Positions 38,106 through 46,842 of a stretch of 64,000 nt of DNA are shown piece by piece (within the stretch, counting starts at the first letter, position 1; every line of letters starts with the position of its first letter). Position numbers and translations under genes: made by a program. This DNA comes from Devosia marina. GTDB taxonomy: Bacteria > Pseudomonadota > Alphaproteobacteria > Rhizobiales > Devosiaceae. The DNA is taken from positions 248,001 through 312,000 of the forward strand of contig NZ_WQRF01000002.1 in the NCBI RefSeq assembly GCF_009758415.1, written 5' to 3'. A model generated the notes under the pieces. The model was not told where the DNA came from. It saw only the letters and a program-made list of their open reading frames with translations, and ran no database searches.

Positions 38106-39412
38106 GTGAAACCAATTTCTCCCCGCGCGAGATCGTCTCCGAGCTTGACCGCCATATTGTTGGTCAGGCCGATGCCAAGCGCGCCGTTGCCGTTGCCTTG
38201 CGCAATCGCTGGCGCCGGCAGCAACTTTCGCCCGATCTCAGGCGCGAGGTGACGCCCAAGAACATCTTGATGATCGGACCGACCGGCGTGGGCAAGACCG
38301 AGATTTCGCGCCGTCTGGCCCGGCTGGCCCAGGCCCCCTTCGTCAAGGTGGAAGCCACCAAGTTCACCGAGGTGGGCTATGTCGGCCGCGATGTCGAGCA
38401 GATTGTCCGCGATCTCGTCGAAGCGGGTATCACCGTCCTGCGCGATAAACGCCGCCGCGATGTGCAGGCCCAGGCCCATCACAATGCCGAAGAGCGCGTG
38501 CTCGACGCGCTGGTCGGTACCTCGGCTACGCCGTCCACGCGCGAAAGCTTCCGCGCCAAGCTGCGCGGCAATGAGCTCGACGACAAGGAAATCGAGATCG
38601 AGATGCAGCCCTCGGCCGGCACCGGCGGGTTCGAAATCCCCGGCATGCCCAATGGCGGCATCGGCATGATCAACCTTTCCGACATGTTCAAGCAGGCCAT
38701 GGGCGGGCGCGGGGTCAAGCGCAAGATCAAGGTGCAGGATGCCTATGAGCCGCTGGTGGCCGAGGAGGCCGACAAGCTGCTCGACCAGGATCAGTTGAAG
38801 GCCGAGGCCATCGAGCTGGTGGAAAACCACGGCATTGTCTTTATCGACGAGATCGACAAGGTCGCGCATCGAGAGGGCGGCGCGCAGGGCGGTCCGTCTC
38901 GCGAAGGCGTGCAGCGGGATCTCTTGCCGCTGATCGAGGGCACTACCGTTGCCACCAAATATGGGCCGGTCCAGACCGACCATATCCTGTTCATCGCCTC
39001 GGGCGCGTTCCACGTCTCCAAGCCAAGTGACCTGCTTCCCGAATTGCAGGGCCGCCTGCCGATCCGGGTGGAACTGAAGGCGCTGACGCGTGAGGATTTC
39101 ATCGGCATTCTCTCGGACACCGAGGCGAGCCTGATCAAGCAATATGTGGCGCTGATGGGCACCGAAGGGGTGACGCTCAGCGTCACCAAGGACGCCATCG
39201 AGGCGATCGCCGACGCGGCCGTGCTGGTCAATTCCTCGGTGGAGAACATCGGCGCGCGGCGCCTGCAGACCGTGATGGAGCGGCTGGTGGAAGAAATCTC
39301 CTTTGACGCACCGGACAAGTCCGGGGAGACGGTTAACATCGACGCCGCCTTTGTCCGCGACAAGGTCGGTGCCCTGGCCGGCGATACGGATCTGAGCAAG
39401 TTCGTATTGTAA
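38102..39412 (+). CDS. hslU: HslU, ATPase subunit of the HslUV protease
   Basis: AAA+ unfoldase of 436 residues feeding substrates to HslV. Walker A is [12 protein letters not shown] (about residues 58-69), the pore motif lies in GYVGRDVEQ, Walker B is [11 protein letters not shown], and sensor regions [26 protein letters not shown] follow. ATG 38102 overlaps the GNAT stop. A C-terminal hydrophobic tail (LSKFVL) that inserts into HslV is present. A paired-palindrome repeat follows the stop. Confidence 0.97.
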   Translation: MSETNFSPREIVSELDRHIVGQADAKRAVAVALRNRWRRQQLSPDLRREVTPKNILMIGPTGVGKTEISRRLARLAQAPFVKVEATKFTEVGYVGRDVEQIVRDLVEAGITVLRDKRRRDVQAQAHHNAEERVLDALVGTSATPSTRESFRAKLRGNELDDKEIEIEMQPSAGTGGFEIPGMPNGGIGMINLSDMFKQAMGGRGVKRKIKVQDAYEPLVAEEADKLLDQDQLKAEAIELVENHGIVFIDEIDKVAHREGGAQGGPSREGVQRDLLPLIEGTTVATKYGPVQTDHILFIASGAFHVSKPSDLLPELQGRLPIRVELKALTREDFIGILSDTEASLIKQYVALMGTEGVTLSVTKDAIEAIADAAVLVNSSVENIGARRLQTVMERLVEEISFDAPDKSGETVNIDAAFVRDKVGALAGDTDLSKFVL

Positions 39413-39423
39413 AACCATCTTCA

Positions 39424-39548
39424 CCCTCCCCCTTGCGGGGGAGGGCAGCACAGCGTGGCCGGCAGGCCTGGCGGCGTTGGGACGGGGGACCAAAGAGCAC
39501 GCAGCTGGCGTTACACCCCCTCCTATCCTCCCCCGTCAAAGGGTGAGG
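39424..39548. repeat. Paired-palindrome intergenic repeat, copy B
   Basis: Left palindrome CCCTCCCCCTTGCGGGGGAGGG is at 39424-39445 (listed as a motif only), right palindrome CCTCCCCCGTCAAAGGGTGAGG at 39527-39548. Same orientation as copy A, between the convergent hslU and XRE genes. Confidence 0.75.
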
Positions 39549-39572
39549 TGCCGCATCGCGCACGCCGATTGC

Positions 39573-39941
39573 CTATCGCTTTCTTCCAGCGCGCCGCACC
39601 ACTTCATCGCGCAGGAATTTCAAATCCTCGGCCTCCAGCCGGCTGATATCATCGCGCAGACGATTGGTCAGTTCGGTCGCCTCTGGCACCAGGCCCGCGG
39701 TATTGATCGTCACCTTGGGATCAGAAATCTCGGCCAGGCGCTGAAGCTCTTCGGCCTCGTCCCAGATGACGTTGAAAAAGGCGATGATGCGATGGAGCAG
39801 GAAGGATGTGGGCTGGCCGCGCTTGCCGTGTTCCAAGGCCGAGAGATAGGCACTCGACACGTTCAGCGCCGCCGCCATTTCCTTGAGCGAAATGCCGCGG
39901 GCGTCGCGCATGGCCCGCAATTTGGCGCCCAGCGGGGTCAT
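39573..39941 (-). CDS. XRE-family transcriptional regulator
   Basis: A 122-residue Cro/CI-type regulator. The HTH is near the N-terminus: LRAMRDARGISLKEMAAALNVSSAYLSALEHGKRG (in parts, about 8-42), followed by a helical domain containing VIWDEAEELQRLAEIS. ATG 39941 overlaps the Smr gene stop (ATGA), so they are one transcription unit. The same Smr-XRE pair is usual in Rhizobiales. Targets unknown. Confidence 0.88.
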   Translation of the reverse strand: MTPLGAKLRAMRDARGISLKEMAAALNVSSAYLSALEHGKRGQPTSFLLHRIIAFFNVIWDEAEELQRLAEISDPKVTINTAGLVPEATELTNRLRDDISRLEAEDLKFLRDEVVRRAGRKR

Positions 39942-40519
39942 TGGCGGCGCAGGCGCACATACCACGCCCCCTCTCCACCATGACCGCGCGCCGCAACGCT
40001 CCAGCCGGACACCAGATGCGCCAGTCCTGGCTCCGAGAGCCAGATGGGCAGCATTGTGCGCAGAATGCCGCGCTCGGTCATGGCCGCGATATAGTCATTG
40101 TCGGTTTTTGCGCCCTTGCCGGTGATGACCAAGATGGTCCGGTCTCCTCGCGCCGCCCGCGCCCCGATATAGCGCCGCAGCACCTCGCGGGCTTCCGTCT
40201 GGGTCATGCCATGCAGATCGATCTTGCCATCGATCTCAATGCGTCCGCGCCGCACCTTCTTGTGGATCGCCGGATCCACGGCCCGTTCGGCCACTGGCGT
40301 GCCGGAGGCGGGCGCCTGATAGGGCGGCAGAAAGGGCTTGGCAGGCTTGAGTGGCCTGGGAGCCGGCTTGACCAGCGGTTCAGGGTCCGCTTCAGGGACC
40401 GGCAAGGTGCCGGCCCCCATTTTCAGCAGGCCCTTGCGCCGCAGCGGCTCGACCGTGGCGGCCACGGTGGTCCAGAGATGAAAATCATGCGGCAGGCGCC
40501 TGGAGCCGCGTTTGGACAT
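39938..40519 (-). CDS. Smr-domain protein
   Basis: A 193-residue protein with a Pro-rich middle (about 40-80) and a C-terminal Smr (small MutS-related) domain (about 95-185). It shows IDGKIDLHGMTQTEAREVLRRYI and TILVITGKGAK, the DLHG and GKG motifs of Smr nucleases. Smr domains nick DNA or cut RNA, including at collided ribosomes in E. coli SmrB; which applies here is unknown. The XRE gene is coupled downstream; the Tim44-domain gene ends 21 bases upstream. Confidence 0.88.
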   Translation of the reverse strand: MSKRGSRRLPHDFHLWTTVAATVEPLRRKGLLKMGAGTLPVPEADPEPLVKPAPRPLKPAKPFLPPYQAPASGTPVAERAVDPAIHKKVRRGRIEIDGKIDLHGMTQTEAREVLRRYIGARAARGDRTILVITGKGAKTDNDYIAAMTERGILRTMLPIWLSEPGLAHLVSGWSVAARGHGGEGAWYVRLRRQ

Positions 40520-40540
40520 GGTTCAGCCTGCCGAATGCGA

Positions 40541-41263
40541 TCAATCGAGCTGGCTGGTGGCGATCACCTTCCAGTTGGGATCGCGCGATTTGGGATTGCG
40601 CGAGAAGGTCCATTCATCGGCAATGGTCTGGACCTGGTCGGCATTGCCCTCGACCAGATTGCCGTCCTTGTCACGCGTGGCCGAGACGACCTCGGCATGG
40701 AAGTCGACCGTCACATTGACGTCCTTCTTGTCGAATTCGGCATCGACAATCGAGACTTTGGGCAGGCCGACAAAGGTGAAATCCACCGTCTTGCCCTCGG
40801 CCTCGCGATCGGCAATGGCGCGCTGGAAGCTCTCGAAAATGGGCTTGTCGAGCAGGTTCTTCAGCGTCTGGCGATCGCCCTCGGCAAAGGCCGTGACGAT
40901 CATTTCATAGGCCTGCTTGGCGCCCTCAAGGAAGCTCTTGGGCGAGAAGGACGGGTCGACCTCGGCCACAGCCTTGAGACCGGCCGCAAGCGCTTCATTG
41001 CCGGCTGCGGCCTGTTCAATCTCTGCCTCGAGCTTGCGGGCACGCCGTTCATCGTCGAGATCGGGCTGGGCCGCCCGGGGCCGCAGGGGCACCACCGTTT
41101 CCTCATTGGCCGCAGCCTGTTTTTCCGTGGGTGTCGAGCGGCTCCGATCGATGGGCGGGCGCTCATTGCCGGTGCGCGTGCCCAGCACAGAGCGCAGGCG
41201 GAACAGCACGAAGACAGCAACGGCGATGGCAATCAGGGTCGGCAGATCGAGGAATTCGGCCAT
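40541..41263 (-). CDS. Tim44/TimA domain membrane-anchored protein
   Basis: A 240-residue protein with an N-terminal helix (about residues 6-22), a charged linker rich in Arg, Pro and Ala, and a Tim44-like domain (about 90-235, FLEGAKQAYEMIVTAFAEGDRQTLKNLL, in parts). Bacterial TimA is the relative of the mitochondrial import component Tim44; its role is uncertain. ATG 41263 is chosen over a longer frame. It is divergent from fxsA. In several relatives an mltA gene lies between this gene and smr; here only 21 bases separate them. Confidence 0.87.
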   Translation of the reverse strand: MAEFLDLPTLIAIAVAVFVLFRLRSVLGTRTGNERPPIDRSRSTPTEKQAAANEETVVPLRPRAAQPDLDDERRARKLEAEIEQAAAGNEALAAGLKAVAEVDPSFSPKSFLEGAKQAYEMIVTAFAEGDRQTLKNLLDKPIFESFQRAIADREAEGKTVDFTFVGLPKVSIVDAEFDKKDVNVTVDFHAEVVSATRDKDGNLVEGNADQVQTIADEWTFSRNPKSRDPNWKVIATSQLD

Positions 41264-41435
41264 GTAGCGGGCACCTTGAATATGAGGCGTCGACAAAAAA
41301 CTGTTCGCTGGCGCTCGTTGTGCGCCATATCTGGCCTATATATAGGCAAAGCTTTAGCCCGAAACCAGTTCACGATGGGGCGAGTTGCGTTTTTGCCGCG
41401 CCCGAGGTGAACAAAATTCCTGCAAGGAGCCGAAT

Positions 41436-41900
41436 TTGGCCCGCCTGATTGCCCTTTCCTTCCTGGCTTTGCCGCTTCTGGAAATCGCCGTGTTCATCAT
41501 TGTCGGCCGCGCCATCGGCCTGTTCCCGACACTCGCACTGGTGATCCTGGCAGCGCTGGCGGGTGGGTTGCTGCTGCGCCAGCAGGGCCTGAGTACGCTT
41601 TCGCGGCTACGCAACAATGTCAATGCCGGCACCATTCCAGGGCGCACCATGTTTGACGCCATGCTGATCGGCGTGGCCGCAATCCTGTTGGTGCTGCCGG
41701 GCTTTCTTAGCGATGTGCTGGCGTTGTCCCTTCTGGTACCCCCGGTGCGCAATTGGCTGTTCTCCGCCCTGGCAAGCCGGGTCCGGGTGGTGGAGACCAC
41801 CACCAGCTATCGTCGCTATGATGAACCAGAGACGACATATGACGTCGATGCCAAGGTCATCGAGCACAGGGATGAGGACGATCCCAAGCCCCGCCAATAG
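41436..41900 (+). CDS. fxsA: FxsA family membrane protein
   Basis: A 154-residue cytoplasmic-membrane protein with up to four helices (about 4-22, 25-50, 75-100 and nearby) and a polar, acidic C-terminal tail. LLRQQGLSTLSRLR and PGFLSDVLALSLLVPPVR are FxsA signatures. The E. coli protein affects exclusion of phage T7 when overexpressed. Start TTG 41436 has AAGGAG six bases ahead. The secB gene follows in the same direction, a conserved neighbourhood. Confidence 0.88.
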   Translation: MARLIALSFLALPLLEIAVFIIVGRAIGLFPTLALVILAALAGGLLLRQQGLSTLSRLRNNVNAGTIPGRTMFDAMLIGVAAILLVLPGFLSDVLALSLLVPPVRNWLFSALASRVRVVETTTSYRRYDEPETTYDVDAKVIEHRDEDDPKPRQ

Positions 41901-41986
41901 GTCTGCTTGGCTTGTTCCAATGGGCCAAAAGTGGTAGCCACACGGCCACAATTGCTTTGAATACAGACATCAAGAAGGACCAGACA

Positions 41987-42508
41987 ATGGCCGATGACAC
42001 CCAGGGCGCGGCAGCGCCGCAGCCCGGCACCGCACCCAGCATGAACCTTGTGGGGCAGTATATCCGCGATCTCTCCTTCGAAAACCCCGGTGCGCCGGGC
42101 ACGCTGCTGGGCGGTGGCGCCAATCCGGCTTTCAACGTGTCGATCTCGGTCGGCGTCAAGAAGCAGAGCGACGAGATCTATGCCATCGAGCTCACGCTCA
42201 ATGCCAAGGCCAATCGCGAAGAGACTGTGCTGTTCAATGTCGAGCTGGTCTATGGCGGCATTTTCCGCATCAAGAACGTGCCGGAAAACCAGCTTTCACC
42301 GCTGCTGATGATTGAATGCCCGCGGCTGATCTTCCCGTTTGCGCGCCAGGTGCTGGCCAGCGTGACCCAGCAGGGCGGGTTCCCGCCGCTGATGATGGAG
42401 CCGGTGGATTTCTCGGCGATCTATCGCCAGAACCTGGCCAAGCTGGCCCAGCAGCAGGGCGGCGCACAGGCTGCCGATGCCGCCGCCGAGACGCCCAAGC
42501 CGAACTGA
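41987..42508 (+). CDS. secB: Protein-export chaperone SecB
   Basis: Tetrameric cytosolic chaperone keeping preproteins unfolded for SecA. The 173-residue product contains VGQYIRDLSFENPGAP, a VSVGVKKQSD strand, FNVELVYGGIFRIKNVPENQLSPLLMIECPRLIFPFAR (in parts), and GGFPPLMMEPVDFSAIY. Start ATG 41987 follows AGAAGGACC; the upstream MNT extension was rejected. The acidic-poor C-terminal extension is Ala/Gln-rich. Convergent with dnaQ, sharing a terminator. Confidence 0.96.
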   Translation: MADDTQGAAAPQPGTAPSMNLVGQYIRDLSFENPGAPGTLLGGGANPAFNVSISVGVKKQSDEIYAIELTLNAKANREETVLFNVELVYGGIFRIKNVPENQLSPLLMIECPRLIFPFARQVLASVTQQGGFPPLMMEPVDFSAIYRQNLAKLAQQQGGAQAADAAAETPKPN

Positions 42509-42531
42509 TCGCGCAAAACGGTCCGAAAAAA

Positions 42532-42558
42532 AAGGCCCCGGTCTCCCGCCGGGGCCTT
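42532..42558 (-). terminator. Terminator between secB and dnaQ
   Basis: Perfect ten-base stem (AAGGCCCCGG / CCGGGGCCTT, seven-base loop). On the minus strand it is followed by a run of eight T-equivalents, making a strong end for the dnaQ operon; it can also stop secB reading the other way. Confidence 0.85.
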
Positions 42559-42579
42559 AATCATGTCGCGTGGTTGATC

Positions 42580-43290
42580 CTATTCGGCGGCGGCGCTTTG
42601 CTTATATCTGGCCCAGATGGCATTCTCGCCCATCTTTTCAATGAAGGCCTCATGGGCTTGAGCTTCGGCCGCGCTGAGCCGGCCAGGCAATGGACTGGGC
42701 CGCCGGGCCACCGCAATGCGCGCCTGGCCCATGCCGCTGGACGCCGTTTCTACCTCGGCCACCAGAGCCAAGCTTACCTGTTTGCCGCCGATCAGCTCAA
42801 GATAGACTTCGGCCAGGATCTCGCTGTCGAGCAGCGCGCCATGCAAGGTGCGGCGGGAATTGTCGATGCCGTAATGCTTGCACAACGCATCAAGGCTGAC
42901 GCGAGCACCCGGATGCTTCTGCCGGGCGACCATGACGGTGTCGATCACCGCATTGGCAAGGCGCGGCAGGCCAGCCCATTCCATCTCGGCGTTCAGAAAG
43001 CCCATGTCGAAGGGCGCGTTGTGGATGACCAGCGTAGCATCACCGATAAAAGCGCGGAAATCCTCGGCCACCGCCTTGAAAAGCGGCTTGTCAGAGAGAA
43101 ATTCCTCGCTCAGCCCATGCACGCGAAATGCCTCTTCAGGCATGGAACGTTCGGGGTTGATATAGACGTGAAAGTTCTTGCCGGTGGGGATGTGATTGAT
43201 CAGCTCGACGCAGCCGATTTCCACCAGCCGGTCTCCGCCCTGCGGCGAGAGGCCCGTGGTTTCGGTATCGAGCACGATTTCCCTGATCAT
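42580..43290 (-). CDS. dnaQ: DNA polymerase III epsilon subunit (3'-5' proofreading)
   Basis: DEDDh exonuclease of 236 residues that proofreads the replicative polymerase. Exo I is LDTETTGL with Asp8 and Glu10, Exo II is [12 protein letters not shown], Exo III is [17 protein letters not shown] 43290 overlaps the coaE stop (ATGA). It is the last gene of the leftward maf-aroE-coaE-dnaQ run that begins beside oriC, the textbook alphaproteobacterial order. Confidence 0.96.
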   Translation of the reverse strand: MIREIVLDTETTGLSPQGGDRLVEIGCVELINHIPTGKNFHVYINPERSMPEEAFRVHGLSEEFLSDKPLFKAVAEDFRAFIGDATLVIHNAPFDMGFLNAEMEWAGLPRLANAVIDTVMVARQKHPGARVSLDALCKHYGIDNSRRTLHGALLDSEILAEVYLELIGGKQVSLALVAEVETASSGMGQARIAVARRPSPLPGRLSAAEAQAHEAFIEKMGENAIWARYKQSAAAE

Positions 43291-43883
43291 CCGTCCTGCC
43301 GTTCGGTTCGCAATTTGCGCACCAGCTCTGCCACTTCCGCCTCGATCACCTGGATCGGCGCGCTGGTATCAAAGAGCCAGTCGGCGCGTTCCTTCTTTTC
43401 GGCCTGTGGCATCTGGCGGGCAAGCAGGGTCTCCATCTTTTCCACGGTCATGCCGGGCCGGGCCAGAATTCGCTCGCGCTGCACCGCCTCGACCACATGG
43501 GTCACCGCGATGGTATCGAAACCATAATCATGACCGCTTTCAAACAACAACGGCACCTCGACAGCCGCCAGGGCATGACCCTGCGCTTCTGCGTCATCGA
43601 GAAAGTCAGCAATTGCGCTGCGCACCAGGGGATGGACAATGGCTTCGAGGCGCTGGAAACCAGAGGGATCGGAAGACAGGCGCCGGGCCAGTTCGGCGCG
43701 GTCGATAACGCCGTTCTCCGCCACACCGGGAAACAGCACGTCGACAGGCGCAACAGCCGCACCGGCATAAAGCCGCGCCACCGCTTCATCGGCTGAAAAC
43801 ACCGGCACGCCGCATTTGGCAAAGGCAGCCAGCAAGGTCGATTTGCCGGTGGCGATCGATCCAGTGATGCCAATCCGGTGCAT
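43287..43883 (-). CDS. coaE: Dephospho-CoA kinase
   Basis: Last step of coenzyme A synthesis. A 198-residue P-loop kinase: [18 protein letters not shown] (Walker A), [12 protein letters not shown], and [10 protein letters not shown]. It overlaps dnaQ and starts three bases after aroE ends. Together with coaA at 31.6 kb it is one of two CoA-pathway genes in the window. Confidence 0.95.
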   Translation of the reverse strand: MHRIGITGSIATGKSTLLAAFAKCGVPVFSADEAVARLYAGAAVAPVDVLFPGVAENGVIDRAELARRLSSDPSGFQRLEAIVHPLVRSAIADFLDDAEAQGHALAAVEVPLLFESGHDYGFDTIAVTHVVEAVQRERILARPGMTVEKMETLLARQMPQAEKKERADWLFDTSAPIQVIEAEVAELVRKLRTERQDG

Positions 43884-43886
43884 GGT

Positions 43887-44717
43887 TCAATGATCCAGTG
43901 TTGCTTCGATCCGCGCCCGCAAGGCTGGCGTTACCTCCGGTTCGACGCCAAACCAGGCGGCAAAGCCCGGCACGGCCTGATGCAGCAGCATGCCCAGCCC
44001 GTCCACCGTACGCAATCCCTCCGCCTTGGCCGCGGCCAGAAGCGGGGTTTCGAGCGGGGTATAGACAATGTCGGTCACCAATGTGGATTTAGCCAGAAGG
44101 CTCATATCGAGCCAGTCAAAGCGGGTGCCATGCATGCCGATGGAACTGGTATTGACCACCAGGCCCGTGTTCGAGGCCAATTCGGCGAAGGCATCAAAGC
44201 CATGCGCTTCGAACGGTCCGTCGATTTCTTCGACCAGCGCCTGGGCATTGGCCAGCGTGCGGTTGAGCACATGCACCTTGCCGCCATGGCGGCGGCGCAG
44301 AGCCACCAGCACGGCCCGCGCCGCGCCGCCCGCACCAATGATCATGGCGTCTTGGGTACCCTCGGACCAGCCCGGCGCGTTGGCATCGAGATTGCCCAGA
44401 AAGCCAAGATAGTCGGTATTGGTGCCGTTTACCGCGCCGTCTTGCACCACCAGAGTGTTGACCGCCCCAATCCTGCGCGCCAACTCATCGACGGTGTCGC
44501 AAAGGGCAAAGACCGCCTCCTTGTGGGGAATGGTGACATTGCCGCCAGCGAATTCTCCCGCCCGCAGGCGCGAAAAAAAATCGGGCAGAGAGTCGGGCGC
44601 TACATCGATAGCCTCATAGGTGCCATCGATATTGTGTTCGGCCAGCCAAGTTCCATGGATCAGCGGCGAGCGGGAATGGGCAATGGGGTGCCCGATGACG
44701 AATGCCTTGGTGGTCAA
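43887..44717 (-). CDS. aroE: Shikimate dehydrogenase
   Basis: NADPH-dependent reduction of 3-dehydroshikimate in the aromatic pathway. The 276 residues show FVIGHPIAHSRSPLIHG, the catalytic Lys in GNVTIPHKEAVF, NTDYLGF, the nucleotide-binding IGAGGAARAVL, and GLGMLLHQAVPGF. The maf stop lies fifteen bases upstream. Its chorismate product feeds the pabB-pabC fusion elsewhere in the window. Confidence 0.96.
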   Translation of the reverse strand: MTTKAFVIGHPIAHSRSPLIHGTWLAEHNIDGTYEAIDVAPDSLPDFFSRLRAGEFAGGNVTIPHKEAVFALCDTVDELARRIGAVNTLVVQDGAVNGTNTDYLGFLGNLDANAPGWSEGTQDAMIIGAGGAARAVLVALRRRHGGKVHVLNRTLANAQALVEEIDGPFEAHGFDAFAELASNTGLVVNTSSIGMHGTRFDWLDMSLLAKSTLVTDIVYTPLETPLLAAAKAEGLRTVDGLGMLLHQAVPGFAAWFGVEPEVTPALRARIEATLDH

Positions 44718-44732
44718 TCCGGTTTCCTTGGC

Positions 44733-45335
44733 TCAGTTCCGAGCACTCAAGAGATCTGGCGCGATATCGCGCAATGCGGCCAGCAGGGGAAGCAGGGGCA
44801 GGCCGAGAATGGTAAAATAATCGCCGGCAACGGTTTCGAACAGACGAATGGAAGGGCCTTCCAGCCGATAACCACCGACCGAGCCAAGGCTTGCCTCCCC
44901 CTCCAGATCAAGCACGTGATCGCGTTCCTCGGCGGAAAAGTCGCGCATGGTCAACTCGGCCGTCTGAAGATCGGACCAGAGCAGATGCCCGTCCCGCACC
45001 AGGGTCACCGCAGCGTGCAGCCGATGAGTCTTGCCCCGCAGGTGATCGAGCTGGGCGACGGCCTCCGCGCGCGACGCGGGCTTGTGCAAAAGTTCCAGGC
45101 CCAAAGCGAGCGTCTGGTCGGCGCCAATAACCAGGTCACCTGGCCGGCTGCTGGAAACGGCTTCGGCCTTGTGCCGCGCCAACAGCAGGGCAACATCCCG
45201 GGCATCGCCGCCAGCCTCAAGAGCCTGATTTTCTACCTGGCGCTCATCGAGTTCTGCCGGCTTGGCTTCAAAACGCAGTCCGGCCTTGTCCAGCAAGGCT
45301 TTGCGGGTGGTACTGGCGGAAGCAAGGATCAGCAT
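44733..45335 (-). CDS. Maf-like nucleotide pyrophosphatase
   Basis: A 200-residue Maf/ITPase-fold protein hydrolysing modified or excess nucleotides. It begins MLILASASTTRKALLDKAGL and has a PAELDER segment and VIGADQTLAL, where the usual ASGD/E residues lie. I start at ATG 45335; a GTG 18 bases earlier (45353) would add six residues and run into the origin region. First gene left of oriC, transcribed away from it, matching the position called RP001-like in other alphaproteobacteria. Confidence 0.92.
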   Translation of the reverse strand: MLILASASTTRKALLDKAGLRFEAKPAELDERQVENQALEAGGDARDVALLLARHKAEAVSSSRPGDLVIGADQTLALGLELLHKPASRAEAVAQLDHLRGKTHRLHAAVTLVRDGHLLWSDLQTAELTMRDFSAEERDHVLDLEGEASLGSVGGYRLEGPSIRLFETVAGDYFTILGLPLLPLLAALRDIAPDLLSARN

Positions 45336-45430
45336 GGAAAGCAGTTTTTCCACACTGTCATCCCCAGCTCAAGACCGATCTGTGATCTCGTCGTGCAAGT
45401 CTGGCCAGGCCTCCAACTTGTCCCCTTTGG

Positions 45431-45445
45431 CTAATAATTTGTTAA
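45431..45445 (+). promoter_or_regulatory. CtrA-like site 1 in oriC
   Basis: CTAA, seven bases, TTAA: one mismatch from TTAA-N7-TTAA. Confidence 0.55.
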
Positions 45446-45542
45446 CAGTTGATTTCGGAACCCGGTGAAACAGTGATGTGGAAAGCTCTGGGGAAAGCTT
45501 GTTCGGGCGGCCGAACGATATGCGCAGGCTCATCCACACCCG

Positions 45543-45560
45543 GAATCGAATCATTGACTC
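45543..45560. promoter_or_regulatory. Cluster of three GANTC (CcrM) methylation sites
   Basis: GAATC at 45543-45547, GAATC at 45548-45552 and GACTC at 45556-45560. CcrM methylates GANTC in alphaproteobacteria, and methylation state reports replication progress. Three sites within 18 bases directly before the perfect CtrA box is far above random spacing. Confidence 0.7.
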
Positions 45561-45573
45561 GGCAAAGGCCGGA

Positions 45574-45588
45574 TTAACCTCTCGTTAA
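45574..45588 (+). promoter_or_regulatory. Perfect CtrA binding site in oriC
   Basis: TTAA at 45574-45577 and TTAA at 45585-45588 with exactly seven bases between. This is the full CtrA consensus and in Caulobacter such sites let CtrA repress initiation. Confidence 0.75.
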
Positions 45589-45601
45589 TGAATTAGGCGC
45601 G

Positions 45602-45616
45602 TTAACACTTCAGTAA
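45602..45616 (+). promoter_or_regulatory. CtrA-like site 3 in oriC
   Basis: TTAA, seven bases, GTAA: one mismatch. It lies 14 bases past the perfect site. Confidence 0.5.
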
Positions 45617-45630
45617 GAGTTTGGACTTGA

Positions 45631-45645
45631 TTCACACCCCGTTAA
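45631..45645 (+). promoter_or_regulatory. CtrA-like site 4 in oriC, overlapping a DnaA-like box
   Basis: TTCA, seven bases, TTAA: one mismatch. Its left half overlaps the DnaA-like box TGATTCACA (45628-45636), so CtrA and DnaA could compete here. Confidence 0.5.
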
Positions 45646-45776
45646 CTATCGCCTGCGCGCAAGTGTCACTTCACCGCTCGATTGTGGGTGACGAGGAATT
45701 GCAGCTAAACACCGCCATAAAGATAAAGAAGCGAAGCAAGAAAGACTCTTTATAGGGTTTTAGAAGGGATGACCCC

Positions 45777-46811
45777 ATGGCTCCGGTGACGCACAAACCA
45801 TTGCTCGCCACGGTGTTGGGACAGCGGCAGGAACGCCCCCCCATCTGGATCATGCGCCAGGCCGGACGCTATCTGCCCGAATACCGGCAGACCCGGGCAC
45901 AGACCGGCGGTTTCCTCGAACTGTGTTACACGCCCGAACTGGCCGTCGAAGTTACACTGCAGCCGTTGCGGCGCTTCGATCTGGACGCAGCCATCCTGTT
46001 TTCCGACATTCTGGTAATCCCGGATGCCTTGGGTCAGAGCGTGCGCTTTGCGACAGGCGAGGGTCCGTTGCTTGAACCGCTTGATGAAAAGGGCATTGAT
46101 AGTCTCGATCGGGATCGGGCGATGAGCCATCTGGCACCGGTCTTTGAAACGCTGCGCCGTCTTCGGGCTGCACTGCCTGCTGAAAAAACCCTGATTGGCT
46201 TCTGTGGTGCCCCCTGGACCGTGGCGACCTACATGCTGGGCGGTCGAGGGTCACCGGATCAATGGACAGCGCGCCGGTTTGCGCTGGAGCATCCTGAGGC
46301 TTTTGACAAGCTGATCGATATTCTGGTGGACACCTCGATCGACTATCTCGCGGGGCAGTTCGAGGCGGGCGCCGATGTGGTGCAGCTTTTTGAAAGCTGG
46401 GCACTCAATCTGGACGATGCCAGTTTTGCCCGTCAGGTCATGGAACCCAACCGGCGGATTGTCGAAGGCCTGCGCCAGCGGGTCCCCGATGCACCGGTGA
46501 TCGGATTCCCGCGTGGCGCGGCCGGCAATCTCCGACGCTTTTCGGAGGCCACCGGAGTTAATGCCTTGGGGATCGACTTCGCCACGCCGATCGAATTCGT
46601 CAATGCGCATTTGCCGCCCGAGCTGGCTGTGCAGGGCAATCTTGATCCGCTGCGGCTGGTAGTCGGTGGTGAAGCCATGGAGCGGCAAGCCCGTGCCATT
46701 ATCCAGGGCTTCGCGAACCGGCCGCATATCTTCAATCTGGGACACGGCATCGTCCCCGAAACGCCGATCGCCCATGTCGAACGCCTGGTCGAATTGGTCA
46801 AGCGCGGCTGA
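45777..46811 (+). CDS. hemE: Uroporphyrinogen decarboxylase
   Basis: Converts uroporphyrinogen III to coproporphyrinogen III in haem synthesis. The 344-residue TIM barrel has the family signature PPIWIMRQAGRYLPEY near the N-terminus and GAPWTVATYMLGG in the middle, with FNLGHGIVPETP near the end. AGAAGGGA precedes ATG 45777. It is the first gene right of oriC and reads away from it, followed by hemJ, the next functional partner in the haem pathway. Confidence 0.97.
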   Translation: MAPVTHKPLLATVLGQRQERPPIWIMRQAGRYLPEYRQTRAQTGGFLELCYTPELAVEVTLQPLRRFDLDAAILFSDILVIPDALGQSVRFATGEGPLLEPLDEKGIDSLDRDRAMSHLAPVFETLRRLRAALPAEKTLIGFCGAPWTVATYMLGGRGSPDQWTARRFALEHPEAFDKLIDILVDTSIDYLAGQFEAGADVVQLFESWALNLDDASFARQVMEPNRRIVEGLRQRVPDAPVIGFPRGAAGNLRRFSEATGVNALGIDFATPIEFVNAHLPPELAVQGNLDPLRLVVGGEAMERQARAIIQGFANRPHIFNLGHGIVPETPIAHVERLVELVKRG

Positions 46812-46842
46812 CAGACGCTGCTGAACTGTTGAGGAGTTCGCC

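Larger units (their letters stand above)
45336..45776. other. oriC: Predicted chromosomal replication origin (oriC)
   Basis: A 441-base gap between maf and hemE, the known origin site in Caulobacter, Rickettsia and Sinorhizobium. It contains DnaA-like boxes at 45346 (TTTTCCACA), 45477 (minus, CTTTCCACA), 45530 (TCATCCACA) and 45628 (TGATTCACA); CtrA pairs at 45431, 45574, 45602 and 45631; and three GANTC sites in 18 bases (45543-45560). The right part is A/T-rich. No protein gene is present. Confidence 0.85.

Noticed and set aside
44905-44920. Further CACGTG motifs as parS (44.9 kb; also 58.3 and 60.5 kb)
   Set aside because: Only the central six bases agree; flanks do not match GTTTCACGTGAAAC, so they are ordinary hexamer occurrences.
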